From Mesostigma viride (lineage: Eukaryota; Streptophyta; Mesostigmatophyceae; Mesostigmatales; Mesostigmataceae), in the NCBI GenBank assembly GCA_009746045.1, contig RPFO01000389.1, positions 2,129,638 through 2,193,637 on the forward strand: DNA of 64,000 nt, in the 5' to 3' direction. Of this stretch, positions 44,367 to 56,110 are shown in pieces. The translations under genes and the position numbers were made by a program. Position 1 is the stretch's first letter; the number at the start of each line of letters is the position of its first letter. Under the pieces are notes generated by a model. That model saw nothing but the letters and a program-made list of their open reading frames with translations. It did not search any database and had not been told where the DNA came from.

Positions 44367-45724
44367 TCATGGCTTACCCACCTGGCCAGAGCCTGCTCCA
44401 GCAGACTTGGCCTGGTCTGGGCAGTCACGTCGCCAATGACCCGTCCTGCCACATCCAAAGCACTTGTCATCCTTCCCAGCAGTAGCCTTCTTCAGACCAC
44501 CCTGGTTCTGGCTGCTCTGACTGGCCTGGGTGCCCTGGCCCTGGCTCTTGCCTTGCCCTTGGCCACCCTTGTTCTGCTGACCACCCTGGTGACCACCAGC
44601 CTGCTGCTGACCCTTGCCTTTGGATCCCTGCTGCTGGCCCTTGCCACCTTGGTTACCATTCTGCCTGCGTCTGTTAGCCCTCTGACGCCTACTAGGCCTG
44701 GGATCTGCCTGAGCACCCTGCCCAGGGGCATCACCATGGACCTGATGAGCGGAGGCTGAAGAGGCACCAGTCACCTGGATTGCCTTGCAAGCAGCATCAG
44801 TAGATGGACGGATATTGAAAATAAGCCTTTGCAAGGCTGTCCATGTCCCATCTGTCTGATCAGCAAACATCCTAGCTGCATTTCTCCCATCCACACTCAG
44901 CCCCATGCGATCCAGGAAATAATCTGCCACTGCTCTGACAGTCAGCTGGAAGCCATGCTTGGCCCCCTTCTCCCTGATGCGTGTCAGCCGTTGCAGCTCC
45001 TCAGCTACTGTGCCCTTGATCTCAAAGGTATCATAGCTGAGCTTATAGTGATTAGTGAGGTTGAGTACCTTATCAGAGAACTCCTGACGTAGGCCCTCTA
45101 GGAACTGAGACCAGGTCAGCTTGTCCTTGACAGCTTGCCTAGCCTTGTCCCTCACACGCTCACTAGAATCCCTATTAGTCGTGAATGTGTGGAATACCTG
45201 CACAAGGTTGACAGTGGGATCTACAGAGCATGAAACCAGCTCCATATCCTCCAACCACTTGTCTAGCTCTTCCTGTCCCACAGGAGGCTTGAGAGGCTTC
45301 TGGCCATTCATCACAGCCACAGCACTCATGTGAGGTCTTAGTAGCTAGTCCCAGGCAAAGCACGAGGGTCACTGCTAATGACAGGAGCTCCTACCGCTGC
45401 TGACGGCCCAGGAGCACTAGATGCAGGTGGAGTGACAACAGAGTCAGGCACACATGGTCTCTTACCTGGGCCTTGACGATCAGTATCCTCCTGGCCCACC
45501 CCCGTCAGCACCACGCCGTCGGTTGGCCACCCCGCACGCTCCTCCCCTTGTGCCACCTCCTTCCTCTTCCGGTTGGAAGCCCTCCTGCCATTGGCGCCCT
45601 CTGCCGTTGGGATTGCCTGTCCCTCTGGCACGACGCTGGCGGGGCCTTCCGGATCCGCCCTTGCCTCACCACCGCCATCCCCCGCCCCGCTCCCGCTGCC
45701 GCTCCCGCGCGTGTTACGAAGCAT
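44367..45724 (-). pseudogene. gag: Element C Gag, one 8-bp insertion
   Basis: This copy preserves the natural Gag start: ATG at 45724 (MLRNTRGSGSGSG) is in frame with KRKEVAQGEERAGWPTDGVVL and DPRALPG. An 8-bp insertion near 45338-45346 (TAGTAGCT inside GTCTAGTCC) then shifts the frame. The capsid, Gln/Gly-rich linker and CFGCGRTGHWRRDC are open at 45329-44367. It served to place the gag start in A and B. Confidence 0.88.
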
Positions 45725-45853
45725 TATAGAACACTAAAGACAACACACGCAGATATGGCTGCTGGAACCACTCAGGCCGACGCACCTACCCCAGACGAGG
45801 CCGCCTCCTGGCCTGCACTCGCCTGCGACTCCTCACGATACTCGTGAGTCACC

Positions 45854-46690
45854 TCACGAGGGACGTGCAGATCTGCTCTCTGCCTCTCCTCGTAGGTCGC
45901 TGTAGTGCCGTCGCCCTCGTTTATCTGCTGCCAGGGCCGAGCGCTTTACGGAGCCCTCTGGCTTGTCGGTCCACTCGTAATGGACGTCCTCAGGCGTCTT
46001 CTCGACACCCGTGACTATTTCCACCTCCGGACCCCACGCTGAGGTGGTTTCCGGCCTTGGTGTATCAAGCCTGGAGTACACCCCGAAAGGCTGTGGGGTA
46101 ATATAGAACCTGTCCGCGTAACCTCTCGACTCTTGCAAAAGGACCGAAACCAGATTCTGAATGGTTTGAGCAAATACCTCCACCGTGCTCCACGGATTCA
46201 CAACCTCGCGAGCTCGGGCGTTCTGGATTATGTCGGCGTCCGGTACCCCCTCCCCCAGCACCGCTGTAGCCACCCAGTGGTTGAACAGCCTTGTGCTGCC
46301 CAGCGCTGTCGCCACGATCTGGCTAAGCGCCTCCCTGGCTAGGTCGAGACCGGCTAACGTTATATAGCCGCCCTGATAGGCTACCTCTACGTTGTTAGCA
46401 GTTTCAGCTAGCGCGTCTCGAATACGCACCAACTCCTCCACCGCCACCCGCCCTGTCTCACCCGGGGAAATCACGACGCGAGCCCTTTGAACAATTGGGT
46501 CCGCCGCCGCTGGCCTGTTGCCTCCCCCACAAACTGCCACCCACCCCTCTTCTGCCAAGTGCCTCGCTACGTAGGCCGCTTGCACGAACGTTGGGGCGTT
46601 CGCTTGGTTACGGTATGGGAAAAGCGCTTGCGAATCCCGCTGCTCGTTCGCCTCACCAGCACCGTGGCTGCTCGACGATGAACCAGACAT
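45854..46690 (-). pseudogene. Element C leader ORF, truncated
   Basis: Opens MSGSSSSSHGAGEANEQRD and follows A through PEDVHYEWTDKPEGSVKRSA. There a 4-bp CCAG insertion (about 45931) shifts the frame. About 250 bp corresponding to the C-terminal quarter in A is deleted near 45840. Confidence 0.88.
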
Positions 46691-46715
46691 GAAAACGCTT
46701 GGAAGCATTAGTACG

Positions 46716-47375
46716 ATTTGCACAGCAACTCGTCAGCAGAGCTTGTGAGCTCCTGGTCTTGCTGGCTGGAATGACCCTAGGCTGCTGGCTAGCAAACTTT
46801 ATCCTCTTGTGACACACCAGGCCTACGACCCTCGATAGGCTCGCCACTCGTCGTGACGACCAAGGTTCGTGTGTGAAGACGCTCGTTGCCTCGTTGAGCC
46901 TCGAGCTATATGCAACCTCGTTCCATCCTTGTTCCTCGGTCATGAGCAACGCTGTGCAGCGCTACCTTGCCAGAGCCTCGTATCGCTGCCCTGCATCCTC
47001 GTTGCAGGCAGCATACAGGAATCTCTGGCTATCCTGTGTCTAGGACAGCACAGGACCTGCCACAGTTCTGCATGGACTTACATCCTTGCAGACCTGCTGG
47101 CTGGTTACTGGCTTCTACTAGCCACAGGACCGTTGCGTCCTCAGTACACTGTGTCCCAGTCACGTGATGGTTCAGGCTAAGCCTGTGCAGGCACTGCCTG
47201 CCACGTGTCCTGTCCACTATGCCCTGAGAGTGCACCGCCCCCGCCCGCCGGTCGGCAGTACTTCGGGACCTGATATCTCTCTAGTCCCTCGTCTGTTCTA
47301 GGCGGTTGACACGGCGTTGGAAAGGTCTCCTCAACCTGCATCCATCTAGCACATTGGTGCCCCAATATGCTAACT
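46716..47375 (-). repeat. Element C 5' LTR (660 bp)
   Basis: Matches the LTRs of A and B with scattered substitutions and a 7-bp insertion near 46806 (GTG-A-CAC palindrome). Ends AGTTAGCATATTGG on the minus strand at 47375. No partner LTR survives at the other end. Confidence 0.92.
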
Positions 47376-49018
47376 CCTTGTCCTTGTCGCCCGTCGCCAC
47401 TATACCTGAGGGGCATAGCGCGGGCTCCATGTACGGTGGCTTACCACTGTTGCACAAATATACGCTTGCGACGGAAGTCGCGTGTGATACTTCGCCCGAC
47501 GGCCGCCCTATAGCGCTGACTGCCGCCACTGCGCCAACGTCGCGCAGATGTCGCAACTTGAGGCGCGATCATAGCTCGAACTGCGCGCACCGTATCCCGC
47601 GCTCTTTGTCGCCGCCGTAAGCGGTGTCCCTCGCCACCTCGTATGACTACAAGGGGGACTCCGCGCTGAATGAACTAATGCCGAGGTCCAACCCCTCCTG
47701 AAGAGCGGGGTCCTGAAGAGCAGATAGCTCCTCCTCGCGGACATGCGGCTGGTATTGGTGTGGTGGGGAAAATAGTGTGCATGACTGCCCACATCCATTG
47801 CACAAAAGAGATGAGATACCTCCCCCCCCTAAGGGGGAGCCCTGCGTGTGCCTTAATTGCATGGAGGAAACCACACAAAGTGAAAATTAAAAAAATTGAA
47901 AGATTCCTCTGACACGCATACGCATCTTCCAATCCTTTATGCACACCCCATACAGGCATACACCTACATACATCTTCTAAGCGCACACATCATAGTGCAG
48001 CTGACCCTTGTCCCTGATGAACCAGGGACAACCAACCACGTAGCCACGTCATAGTGCAGCGGACCCGTGTCCCTGATGAACTAGGGACACCCAACCACGT
48101 ATCTACTATTATACACATACCAACACATGCACCTGATCTCACTAGTATGACTACTAGTACAAACACGGATGCTCGGACCGATACGGCACGAGTCCACTAG
48201 TAAGACTACTAAAGGACAGACACGATACCTAGTTGCTACCGCAACCATTAGTAATAACACACACTGACTCCTCCCCCCCCTAAAGGGGATGGGAGCCTCT
48301 CCCTTCAGTCCACTAACTGGGTAACACACAGATGCCTAAATCTGTGACTCCCCCCCCTCAGGGGCTGTGAAGCCTCTTCCTTCTTCTCTCCTCCCCCCTC
48401 TATGGGAATCGGAGCGCCCTCGCGACGGAAAGCACCCGGAGGGGGGGGGGGGGAAGGGAAAAAAAAATCCAGAAAAACTTACTAACCAACAATAAAGGTA
48501 GAATTATCTAGCCAAAATATACGAGATAAGGTGAGATACAAAGGCATTGTACCTATAATGGGACCACCCACAGGGACACCAAACTAATAACAGCAACAGA
48601 AAGTAGTCAAGGTCAACACAAGGCAGTGTCTACGAAGCATGTGTCCGAATGGCAGTGAGAGTGGAGTGATCAGGTCCACAAGCAAGGCTGCCCCTACAAA
48701 CAAGTCGAGGAACTCCCCGGTACTGAGCTATCACGAGCCCCTGTCATCATGGTAGATGTGTCTAGCTGGCGATGTCCGATAAACCATTGCCACGGTTACC
48801 AGCATGACCGCTAGTATCGAGTTCCAAAAAAAATAGGTATGAGTACCTGCAACAGAAACGTGCCACACACCCACAACAATGGGTATGAACACCCATTATC
48901 ACCTGATATCAATCCCAGCAAACAGCAGGTATGACCAACAGCAACCCCGATTAACAGCAAGGATTACTATACTTGCTAGCTCCTGGCACGGTGGCTGTGC
49001 ATGCAGGGGAGGGGTGAT
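47376..49018. other. Non-coding stretch with C-run hairpins and a 59-bp tandem duplication
   Basis: No gene recognised. 47991-48049 and 48050-48101 are imperfect tandem copies of a 59-bp unit (CATAGTGCAGCTGACCC...). Near 47820, 48265 and 48346 the phrase CTCCCCCCCCT followed by AAGGGG or CAGGGG recurs, each able to fold. 48438-48475 is a G-run followed by an A-run. Confidence 0.5.
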
Positions 49019-49681
49019 AGTTAGCATTTTGGGCAGCCAATATGCTAAGTGGATGCAGTTTGGAAAGACCTTTCCAATGCCGTGCTGACTGCCTGAAACA
49101 GACAAGGGACAAGAAAGATATGAGGTCCCAAAGTCCTAGCCGTCCGAGGGTGGCGAGGGTGCAATCCTCTGGTATCATGGACAGGACACGTGGCAGGTCG
49201 TGCCTGCACAGGCTTAGCCTGTCCATCACGTGACCGTGGTCCACGTAGACCATGAGGAGCAGCAGCCTGTGACTGGTGGGGTACTGGAGCTGGCACAGGA
49301 CTGCAAGGATACTAGACATTGCAGGCTTGTGACAGCTAGGTCCTGCATGTACTTCCTAGGTTGCAGGAGTCTAGGCAAATCCAGCTCGTCCTGGCTCTGC
49401 ACTGATGCCAGTGGACGTTAGGGATTTGCTTGCACGCCTGCACGTGCCTCGTCACGCCGATGGGAACGAGGAACAACAAAGAAGGATATAGCTTGGTCAT
49501 GGGGATGACCAGCTATCTTGGCAAGCACGAACCGTGGGCGCCCACATTAGACGTGGAAGTGACCACCGTCACTGGTCGTGGCTTGGTGCACAGGTTAAAG
49601 GTTGCTGCCTTGCAACTTTGCATGGCTTAGCCGTGCTGTGAAAGACCAAGAGCTCACAGTCGCTGGGAGCTCTTTCTATCT
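49019..49681 (+). repeat. Element E 5' LTR (about 663 bp)
   Basis: Begins AGTTAGCATTTTGGGC and keeps patches of the A/B LTR: GACCTTTCCAA, ACAGACAAGGGAC, GGACAGGACACGTGGCAGG and GCCTGCACAGGCTTAGCCTG. It ends before CGTACTATTGCTC. No partner LTR is present. Confidence 0.8.
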
Positions 49682-49710
49682 CGTACTATTGCTCTTCCTT
49701 TTCCATTTTC

Positions 49711-50793
49711 ATGTCCAACGTGCCCACGGTGCGGGCCATTGAGCCTTCAGCGGACCAAAGCTCGCAGTTGCCGCTCCAGGCGAGGGAGCCGGAGCGACCG
49801 AGGCCTTTCCATCCATACGCTCATCCGAGCAGTGCGTCAACCTTTGTCCAGGCGGCGCACCTGGCAAGAGGCTTGGCAAAGAAGGGTTGGGTGGCGGTCT
49901 GTGGAACCGCAGCGGGGCTGGCAGCGAGCGACCCTATTGTGATGCAAATTGAAGCGTCGACGGCTCCTGGAGAATTGTCCCGGGAGGCGGTCGAGAGGTT
50001 TGTGTCGCTAAGGGACGAGCTATCCTCGACAATATACAGTCTAGAGGTTGCTCATCAGGGCGGGCACGTGACCGTGCAGCAGCTTGACTTGGCGCGAGAG
50101 GCGCTGAGCCAGATAGTGGCAATTGGATTGGGAGCAGCGCGGCTGTTCAATCACCAGGTGGCAACACCTGTGCTAGGCGCCGGGGTAGAAGTCCCGGAAG
50201 TCATTCGTCAAGCGCAGGCGCGCGAGGTCGACAACCCCTGGTCGTCGGCAGAGGTGGTGGCACAGACGTGCGAGCACCTTGTAAACGTTCTCTTGCAGGA
50301 ATCAAGAGGCAACGCCGATCGTTGGGTGATTACCACCCGAACATTCGGGATTTGGTCAACGCTTGACACGCCGAGGGAGGCGACGCCAGGCGTCCACGAT
50401 CCGTCGGTTGAGGTGATCACAGGCCGGGAGGTAACGCCTGAGGATTTTCATTACCAGTTTGTTGATCGCCCGGAGGGGATTATTGAGCGCTCGGCACAAC
50501 AGATAGACAAAGGCGACGGTACCGTGGAAGGGTACGCTGCGCGTCGTCGTGCTGATTTTCGTATTCCTCAAGAACCAGAGCACGACTACGGAGGTCGTGG
50601 GGCGTGTAACGTGAAACGGGGTGGTGGAACGCGGTGGGTGCGTAACCTGGAGTGGGATCGCAAGGCAAGCGAGCCCCGGGTGCCATGGTGGAGCAAACCG
50701 CCGACGGGCGTCCCATTAGCATGGTGCTGGGGCCATACGACGAGGGGGAAGACGCTGCGGATAGTAGGGAGGCGAGGCCAGCAACGCCCATAG
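49711..50793 (+). CDS. Element E leader ORF (homologue of A leader)
   Basis: ATG at 49711, 30 bases after the LTR. 360 codons are open. Residues from about 44 to 300 align with the A leader, sharing FVQAA, GWVAV, LDLAREALSQIVA, LFNH, NPWS, LLQESRG, DTPR, GDGT and RRADFRIPQE. After about codon 325 another frame resembles A better (DGRPISMVLG against DGRPVTCVLG), so one base was probably gained or lost near 50690 and the listed C-terminus may be artificial. No known domain is seen. A stretch of about 130 bases separates the natural end from gag and contains a long pyrimidine tract ending TATATATAATG. Confidence 0.85.
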   Translation: MSNVPTVRAIEPSADQSSQLPLQAREPERPRPFHPYAHPSSASTFVQAAHLARGLAKKGWVAVCGTAAGLAASDPIVMQIEASTAPGELSREAVERFVSLRDELSSTIYSLEVAHQGGHVTVQQLDLAREALSQIVAIGLGAARLFNHQVATPVLGAGVEVPEVIRQAQAREVDNPWSSAEVVAQTCEHLVNVLLQESRGNADRWVITTRTFGIWSTLDTPREATPGVHDPSVEVITGREVTPEDFHYQFVDRPEGIIERSAQQIDKGDGTVEGYAARRRADFRIPQEPEHDYGGRGACNVKRGGGTRWVRNLEWDRKASEPRVPWWSKPPTGVPLAWCWGHTTRGKTLRIVGRRGQQRP

Positions 50794-50954
50794 CAGCTAC
50801 AGCTCAGGAGCGAGAGCGTGAGTGAGCTTGAAGAAGCAGCCGAGGCAGCGGTTGCTGAGGCGGTGTCTGGAGCGGTGCCAGCTGCGTCATACGACGAAGC
50901 AAGCGCCTGTCCTTCTGATTTCCTGCTTTCTTGTGTCGTTGCCTTGTATATATA

Positions 50955-52228
50955 ATGCCTCGGGGAAAGGCCGGCGACGGCGACAAGGGCGAGGCGGAGG
51001 CACCGGCTGGGGAGAGCCGGGAGCCGAGGAAGGACAAGGAGCCGCTGGCAGGGGAGGCCATCCCTGCCAGTGAGGGCGATGGTGGGAAGCGACCTGGGAG
51101 CAAGCGGCGGCATGAGGAGACAGTGGAGGAGGCAAGGAAGGTGCGGGCGACATGGCCAACTGATGCAGTGATGGTGGCTAATTAATGGCCAGCCAGCCGT
51201 GGAGAAGTGTAAGAGGGATGTCTCCTCTGACGGCAATGGTAAGAGGCTACATGTTGAGATGCTCTCCCCTACGCCTGCTGGCCCTAGTGGTGTTGTTGCT
51301 GTGACACCCACTGTGGGGGAGCCATTGAAGGCACTGCCAGGGTCGAGGCCTCACATGAGTGCAGTTTCTGTTATGAATGGGCAGAAGCCTCTCAACCCAC
51401 CACTAGCACAGGAGCCGGGCATTAGACAAGTGGCTAGAGGACATGGAGTTGGTTGTGCTCTCCGTGGACCCCACTGTCAACCTAGTGCAGGTGTTCCATT
51501 CGTCCACATGCAACAGGGACTCCTCAGAGCGTGTCAGGGAGAAGACTAGGACGGCTGTCAAAGATAAGCTGACCTGGGCTCAGTTCCTGGAGGGGTTGAG
51601 GGAAGAATTTTCTGATAAAGTTCTCAACCTCACCAACTATTACAAGCACCAGTATATGACACCTTTGAGATAGTGGGCCCTGTGGCAGAGGAATGGGCAA
51701 GGCTCAACCGTATCAGGGACAAGGGGGCCAAGTATGGCTTCCTGGTCACAGATAGGGCCTTACCAGATTTTTTCCTGGACCGGATGGGTTTGAGTGTGGA
51801 TGGTAGGAACAGTGCCCGTATGTTTCTTAACCAGACTGATGGCTCCTTGCGTGCCCTGGAGCTTGTGATCCTCAGCATCAGGAAGCCAGACCCTGCTTGC
51901 AAGGCCATCCAGTCCCACGGCAGCAATGCCACCTCCGCTGTGCAGGGCCAAGGTGATGTCCCCGGGTACCCAGCCCGTGGAGGGGCACGGCCTAACAAGC
52001 GTAGGCGCTTCAGGCGCCAGAGGAATGGGGCTCAGGGTGGAAAAGGGCAAGGTTCCCAAGGAGGGGTTGGGGGCCAGCAAGCTGGTGGTCAGCAGGGTAA
52101 GGGTGGCCAGGGGCAAGGCAAGGGCCAAGCTCAAGGCAACCAGGGCAAGCAGGGTGGGCAGTCTCAGGGAGGCCAGGGGAAGCCTGGCAAGGGGGCTGGG
52201 TCTGGGAAGAAGGGTGGTGCCTGCTTTG
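50955..52228 (+). pseudogene. gag: Element E Gag, frameshifted and cut in the zinc knuckle
   Basis: The ATG at 50955 (MPRGKAGDGDKG) corresponds to MLRNTRG in C. Homology to A Gag continues through three frames: MSAVSVMNGQKPLNPP, then KWLEDMELVVLSVDPTVNL, then DFFLDRMGLSVDGRNSARM, with breaks near 51183, 51415 and 51655. A Gly/Gln/Lys-rich linker leads to ACF, the first residues of the CCHC knuckle, where element G sequence begins. Confidence 0.85.
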
Positions 52229-53068
52229 TGTTGGAAAAGTAGAGGAAACTAATGGGTTTTACACAATGCCTTGTGCTTGGCCTTGCTACCCTTTCACCTT
52301 GCAGGTGATGAAAGACTGAGCTTGAAGACAATGGAAGAGAGACCAGAAAAAGAGTTTTATGTCATAGGCTTAGAGGTTAGGAAAAGAGTTTGAATGGAGG
52401 TTCAATGGAGGTTCAATAGAGGTTAAATGGAGGTTCAATGGAGGTTCCTGCCCTTAGGGGGCAGTTTCCTTTTATACCTTTTAGGCTAGGAAGGATGACA
52501 TCAGCAATGACATCATCACAGAAGCTTGTAGAAACATCCTAGCATATTCCTAGCATATTCTCAGTATATTCCAGGAATATTCCTGGCATATTCTTAGAAC
52601 ATTCCTAAAACATTCTAGACGTGATCCAAAGAGCTGGCATAATAGCTAGACGCCAAGTGTCTACATAATAATGTGCCACATAACATGATTAATAAAGTGA
52701 CACATCTCTTCTCCTTGGAGTGACAAGTGTCATGCAATGAGTCTACCCACTTGTCATCATGTAAGTCATAACATGTGTCATCATGAGCTTCCAACACTTG
52801 TCAGCTCATGGACCAAACACTTGTCCACTAGGCCATAGTACCACTTGTCAATCAAATACGTGATGCTACTAGGCTGACTCAGGGTACAAGTCATCCATGT
52901 CCAAGTATAGGACTATGGCACATGAATATTGATCAGCTCATTGAGCCCAATTCATCTAGCTTATCAAAGCTATCAATTTCCCAGTTCATATGGAATAAAT
53001 CCAACAAGAAATAAATCAGGCTGGGATACATTGTGGCCAGGTGGATATAATATCCCTAACACCCCCCT
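52229..53068 (-). mobile_element. 3' LTR of copia-like element G (840 bp)
   Basis: On the minus strand it starts TGTTAGGGATATTATATCC and ends CTACTTTTCCAACA (TG...CA), preceded by a polypurine tract GGCTAAGGGGGG (53069-53080). The low-coordinate end is inserted in element E gag after CTTTG, the presumed 5-bp target. Inside, CACTTGTC recurs about five times (52725-52850) and a 12-bp phrase TGGAGGTTCAA recurs at 52395-52446. The rest of G should lie to the right, but no coding part is recognisable there. Confidence 0.65.
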
Positions 53069-54316
53069 TAGCCACATGGGCACAATGCAAAAGATGTCTG
53101 GGTAGGTGGAATCTCAACACCCCCCTTAACCACATGCTCGTAGCATGCAGTCCAGTTGCTAGCATGGTGCAACTGAAAATGAAGATGCCGTCCTCGTGAA
53201 ATGCTTGAAGCTCCAACATGCGGTCATGAGCCGCACTACCGCCACTGATCCCCCCCCGGCAACGCGAATGAGTGTCCAACCATAGCAGCAACGCACTAGC
53301 TGCCCATCCTGGATGGCTGATACCCAACCCTTAGTTGGAAAAAGTGCTCTAGATGCTACATTCCCCCCTCACTCAAAGCGGCTGCCCATGGACACAATAG
53401 GGGCACACAGTCCCACACATATAATACGGCAACACAGGCCAACAAAGAAGGTCCTTATGAGCTAACCCAAACGGTATAGAGGCAGTAGGGTAACGGCAAC
53501 AACACGTGCTGTACACACACGGAGCAACATAACATACGCCATCTCACAAAATAAATGACACCAACATCACGTTTTACGCCAAATAAACGGGGTGAGCAAA
53601 CAAACATATTGGCAACAAATGCCACACAAACAAGGTGCGATACAACCTTCAACACAAAACAGAGTGGCCATAACAGATAAACGCGCTTCATAGCAAAGAA
53701 AACAGGACGTGCAAAACATTACCGCCACAAAGGCGAACACAAGTAACGATTACTTGGTCACGATTCACAAATCAGTGCCCGAGAGTAAACATTACGTCCG
53801 ACATTACAGGCTATGCCGAAAGGCACAGCCGAATTCGACACAAAGGACGTAAACACTTGTATAAAAGCAATGCTCTCAGCACAAAACAAAATAACACACG
53901 CGTCACAGGCACTATACATTACGAAAACAAGTCGTAGACGACGATACAACGGCGCTTCACTACGCCGCAAACTAGTGCCACAAATAGCGTGCAAAAACTC
54001 TGGATATACACTCCAGGTACGTAGAAAACGTCTCGTGGGAACAATACCAAAATGCGTGGGCCATTGCCACTGAACGCATGGCAAAATAAACACATAACTG
54101 CTGGAAGAACACAAAGAAAGAACCAGAAAACGCACGCTTACGGCGCCTCACAATTTCCAGCAAACACGACACAAAAGTCGACATACAAGTTCATTTCCCA
54201 CAGACAAAACATTAGGGCAACCTTGAGGAGTGGGGTCTGTGCATCCTGGGCGACAATTTCCAAGGGTCGTTGCAGCTAGCGCAGTTGCAAATGCCATAGC
54301 CTGGCCGAACACCGTA
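53069..54316. other. Non-coding stretch, possible remains of element G
   Basis: Two polypurine-tract-like phrases (ACACCCCCCTTAGCCACATG and CAACACCCCCCTTAACCACATG) at 53067-53087 and 53118-53140 are in near tandem. Beyond them AT-rich sequence shows no conserved domain on either strand. Confidence 0.4.
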
Positions 54317-54799
54317 CCGTAGTGGCTGAAATCACATTGCGAATAAATAATTTTTCGAGGGTTTTTCTGCATGGTTTTGACACTTTGCGGGGAAAGTTCA
54401 GCCCGGGTTAGGTAAACTTCGAGCCCGGGAGCTTGTTTATATTAGGGCACCTAGTTCAGTGTCTGACTTGGATTCTAACCTATCAAGTACATTAATTACC
54501 CACCAAGCGCAGGTCCTATCTGACCATTAAGTGAGTACCAGTATGACGTAAGGCCCTAATCAGTGCTAATAGGGCCCCTAATCAGTGCTACTTGAACGGG
54601 TTGTCAATCTGGCGCAACGCGGCGCGGCGCGGCAAGCGCGGCGCTCCACTTCATCTAGCTGCGCCGCGGCCTGCAGCCAGAAACAGGTGTAGCGCCTCCC
54701 GGTTTTCATACTTTACGGGGTAAATTGAAGTATTATTTTAGCACTTTTCGGGGGGTCATTCGAAAAGATTTATTCGCAATGTGATTTCAGCCACTACGG
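54317..54799. mobile_element. Mariner-type MITE, 483 bp
   Basis: Perfect 32-bp terminal inverted repeats at 54317-54348 and 54768-54799 (CCGTAGTGGCTGAAATCACA at the outer end) are flanked by TA on both sides (54315-54316 and 54800-54801). The TA duplication is the hallmark of Tc1/mariner. No transposase is encoded. Confidence 0.88.
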
Positions 54800-56105
54800 T
54801 AAACTGACCGACGTGATACCTTGGCAGCATTTTGCACCTGAGTTGACCGTTGGTGCTTGACAGCACTGTGGCTGACAGGTCGCTGTCCACGTCGTTGTCG
54901 GCTCGCTCGAGGCCTCGCGCCAGCACCGGACTTGGCATGCAGTCCAGGACTTGGAAAAATTTTGCAGCTTGGTCGATTTCGCCCTCGCGCCACGAATTTG
55001 TTCCCCCTCAGTTAGGCTGGCAGCGTTCGTGCGCCGCGCCTTTGGTCTGGTCGCCGGACTTTGGTTACTAGCACCAGTATCACCTGGTATGCTGGCGGCG
55101 ACAACGCGCCCCGCCTGCACTGGGCTGTTCTGGACCGCGGTTTCTGGAAGTACTTCAGCGTCTCTAAGCCTATATTTTTAACCAAGCTCCATTCCAACCA
55201 TTCTCATGATGAATCTATCCGCGCGCATTGGAATCTATCTATCCCTTAGTACACATTGCGCTTTAACTCAAATTACAACGATGTTCCGGTTCCATGAAGG
55301 CGGTTTACTGCCTGGGCTTAATCGTCGAGTTTAATCCTGCGCTGGACTGCTGCGGATACTCGCGGAATCGAGACTATAGCGGATAGAAGGGCGTAGCAGA
55401 TTATCGGCTTATGATGCGTTCCGGGAATGGTTGAGTTCCCAACGACGGCCGAGGCTAAGTTTATCTTGGAGGTTGTCGGTGGGCGTTTGTATGCCAGGAC
55501 TAGCTGGATTGGCTGCGTGAAGGTTTCCTGAGCTATCCAGATTGCGGGCACGTTATTGGCGACGAATGAGTTTCGTTGCTGGCCTGCTACGTGTTGACGA
55601 GCGCTCCTGGCTGTTTCGCATTTCCTGATGACAAGATGTTGCGGAATCGGCTTTTAGTGATCCTTGTGGGTTGCTGGGTTTTAATGGATCGAGTTATCCA
55701 GATTTATCAAGAGTCAACTGCGCATGCGGTTCGGCATGGATCGAGTCGAGATCATTGGTTGCGTTCCGGCCGTTTGCGGCATGGCTATGCTTTGCAGCTG
55801 AGTGAAGCTACGAGTTTCAAGCGTTCGAGATTTGTCGTCAAGCGAAGGCGTTTCGCTGCCATGGGTGGCGGTCAAGCATGTTGCTGCAGTGTTGGCTACG
55901 ACAAGCTCGGCTGGTGTTGACTGTCGAGTATGCTGGCAGGTTTTCGCGCATGTAGTCGACATAGCTGCGAGCTGTGCTGGTCGCGAGCTCGAGGAGCTAC
56001 GCAAGGCGTCATCTGCAAGGTTGCAGTTTGTGCGGTGTGGAGTTATCCATCGTCAATCTTTCCAGATTTATATTGCAAAGCTGCAGATTGCTGTCGAGTT
56101 CTCTT
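54800..56105. other. Non-coding stretch, nothing recognised
   Basis: Possible host intergenic DNA. Short open frames (for example 55576-55920) have no recognisable motif. The phrase ATCCAGATTTAT recurs loosely near 55690 and 56050. Confidence 0.35.
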
Positions 56106-56110
56106 TATAC

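Larger units (their letters stand above)
29513..47375 (-). mobile_element. Copia-type LTR retrotransposon C, old, split by three insertions
   Basis: C is a third member of the A/B family, with pieces at 29513-30363, 38757-39839, 41963-42211 and 42820-47375. Rejoined, these follow A colinearly. The gaps are element B, a Helitron-like pair and a solo LTR. The 5' LTR is at 46716-47375. The 3' UTR and 3' LTR are missing: similarity to A stops at 29513 within the 3' UTR. C carries many short insertions relative to A and B, several of them 4-bp palindromic scars, and all its ORFs are broken. Confidence 0.92.
49019..52228 (+). mobile_element. Copia-type LTR retrotransposon E, diverged and interrupted
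   Basis: The 5' LTR, leader ORF and gag are in the same order as in A but much diverged. The element is cut inside the gag zinc knuckle by the LTR of element G. Pol and the 3' LTR are not in the window, presumably beyond G or lost. It shares LTR ends and primer-site candidate with A-C. Confidence 0.85.

Noticed and set aside
49735-50122. Short ORFs on either strand inside the E leader region
   Set aside because: Shadows of the leader ORF, which is supported by homology to A, B and C.
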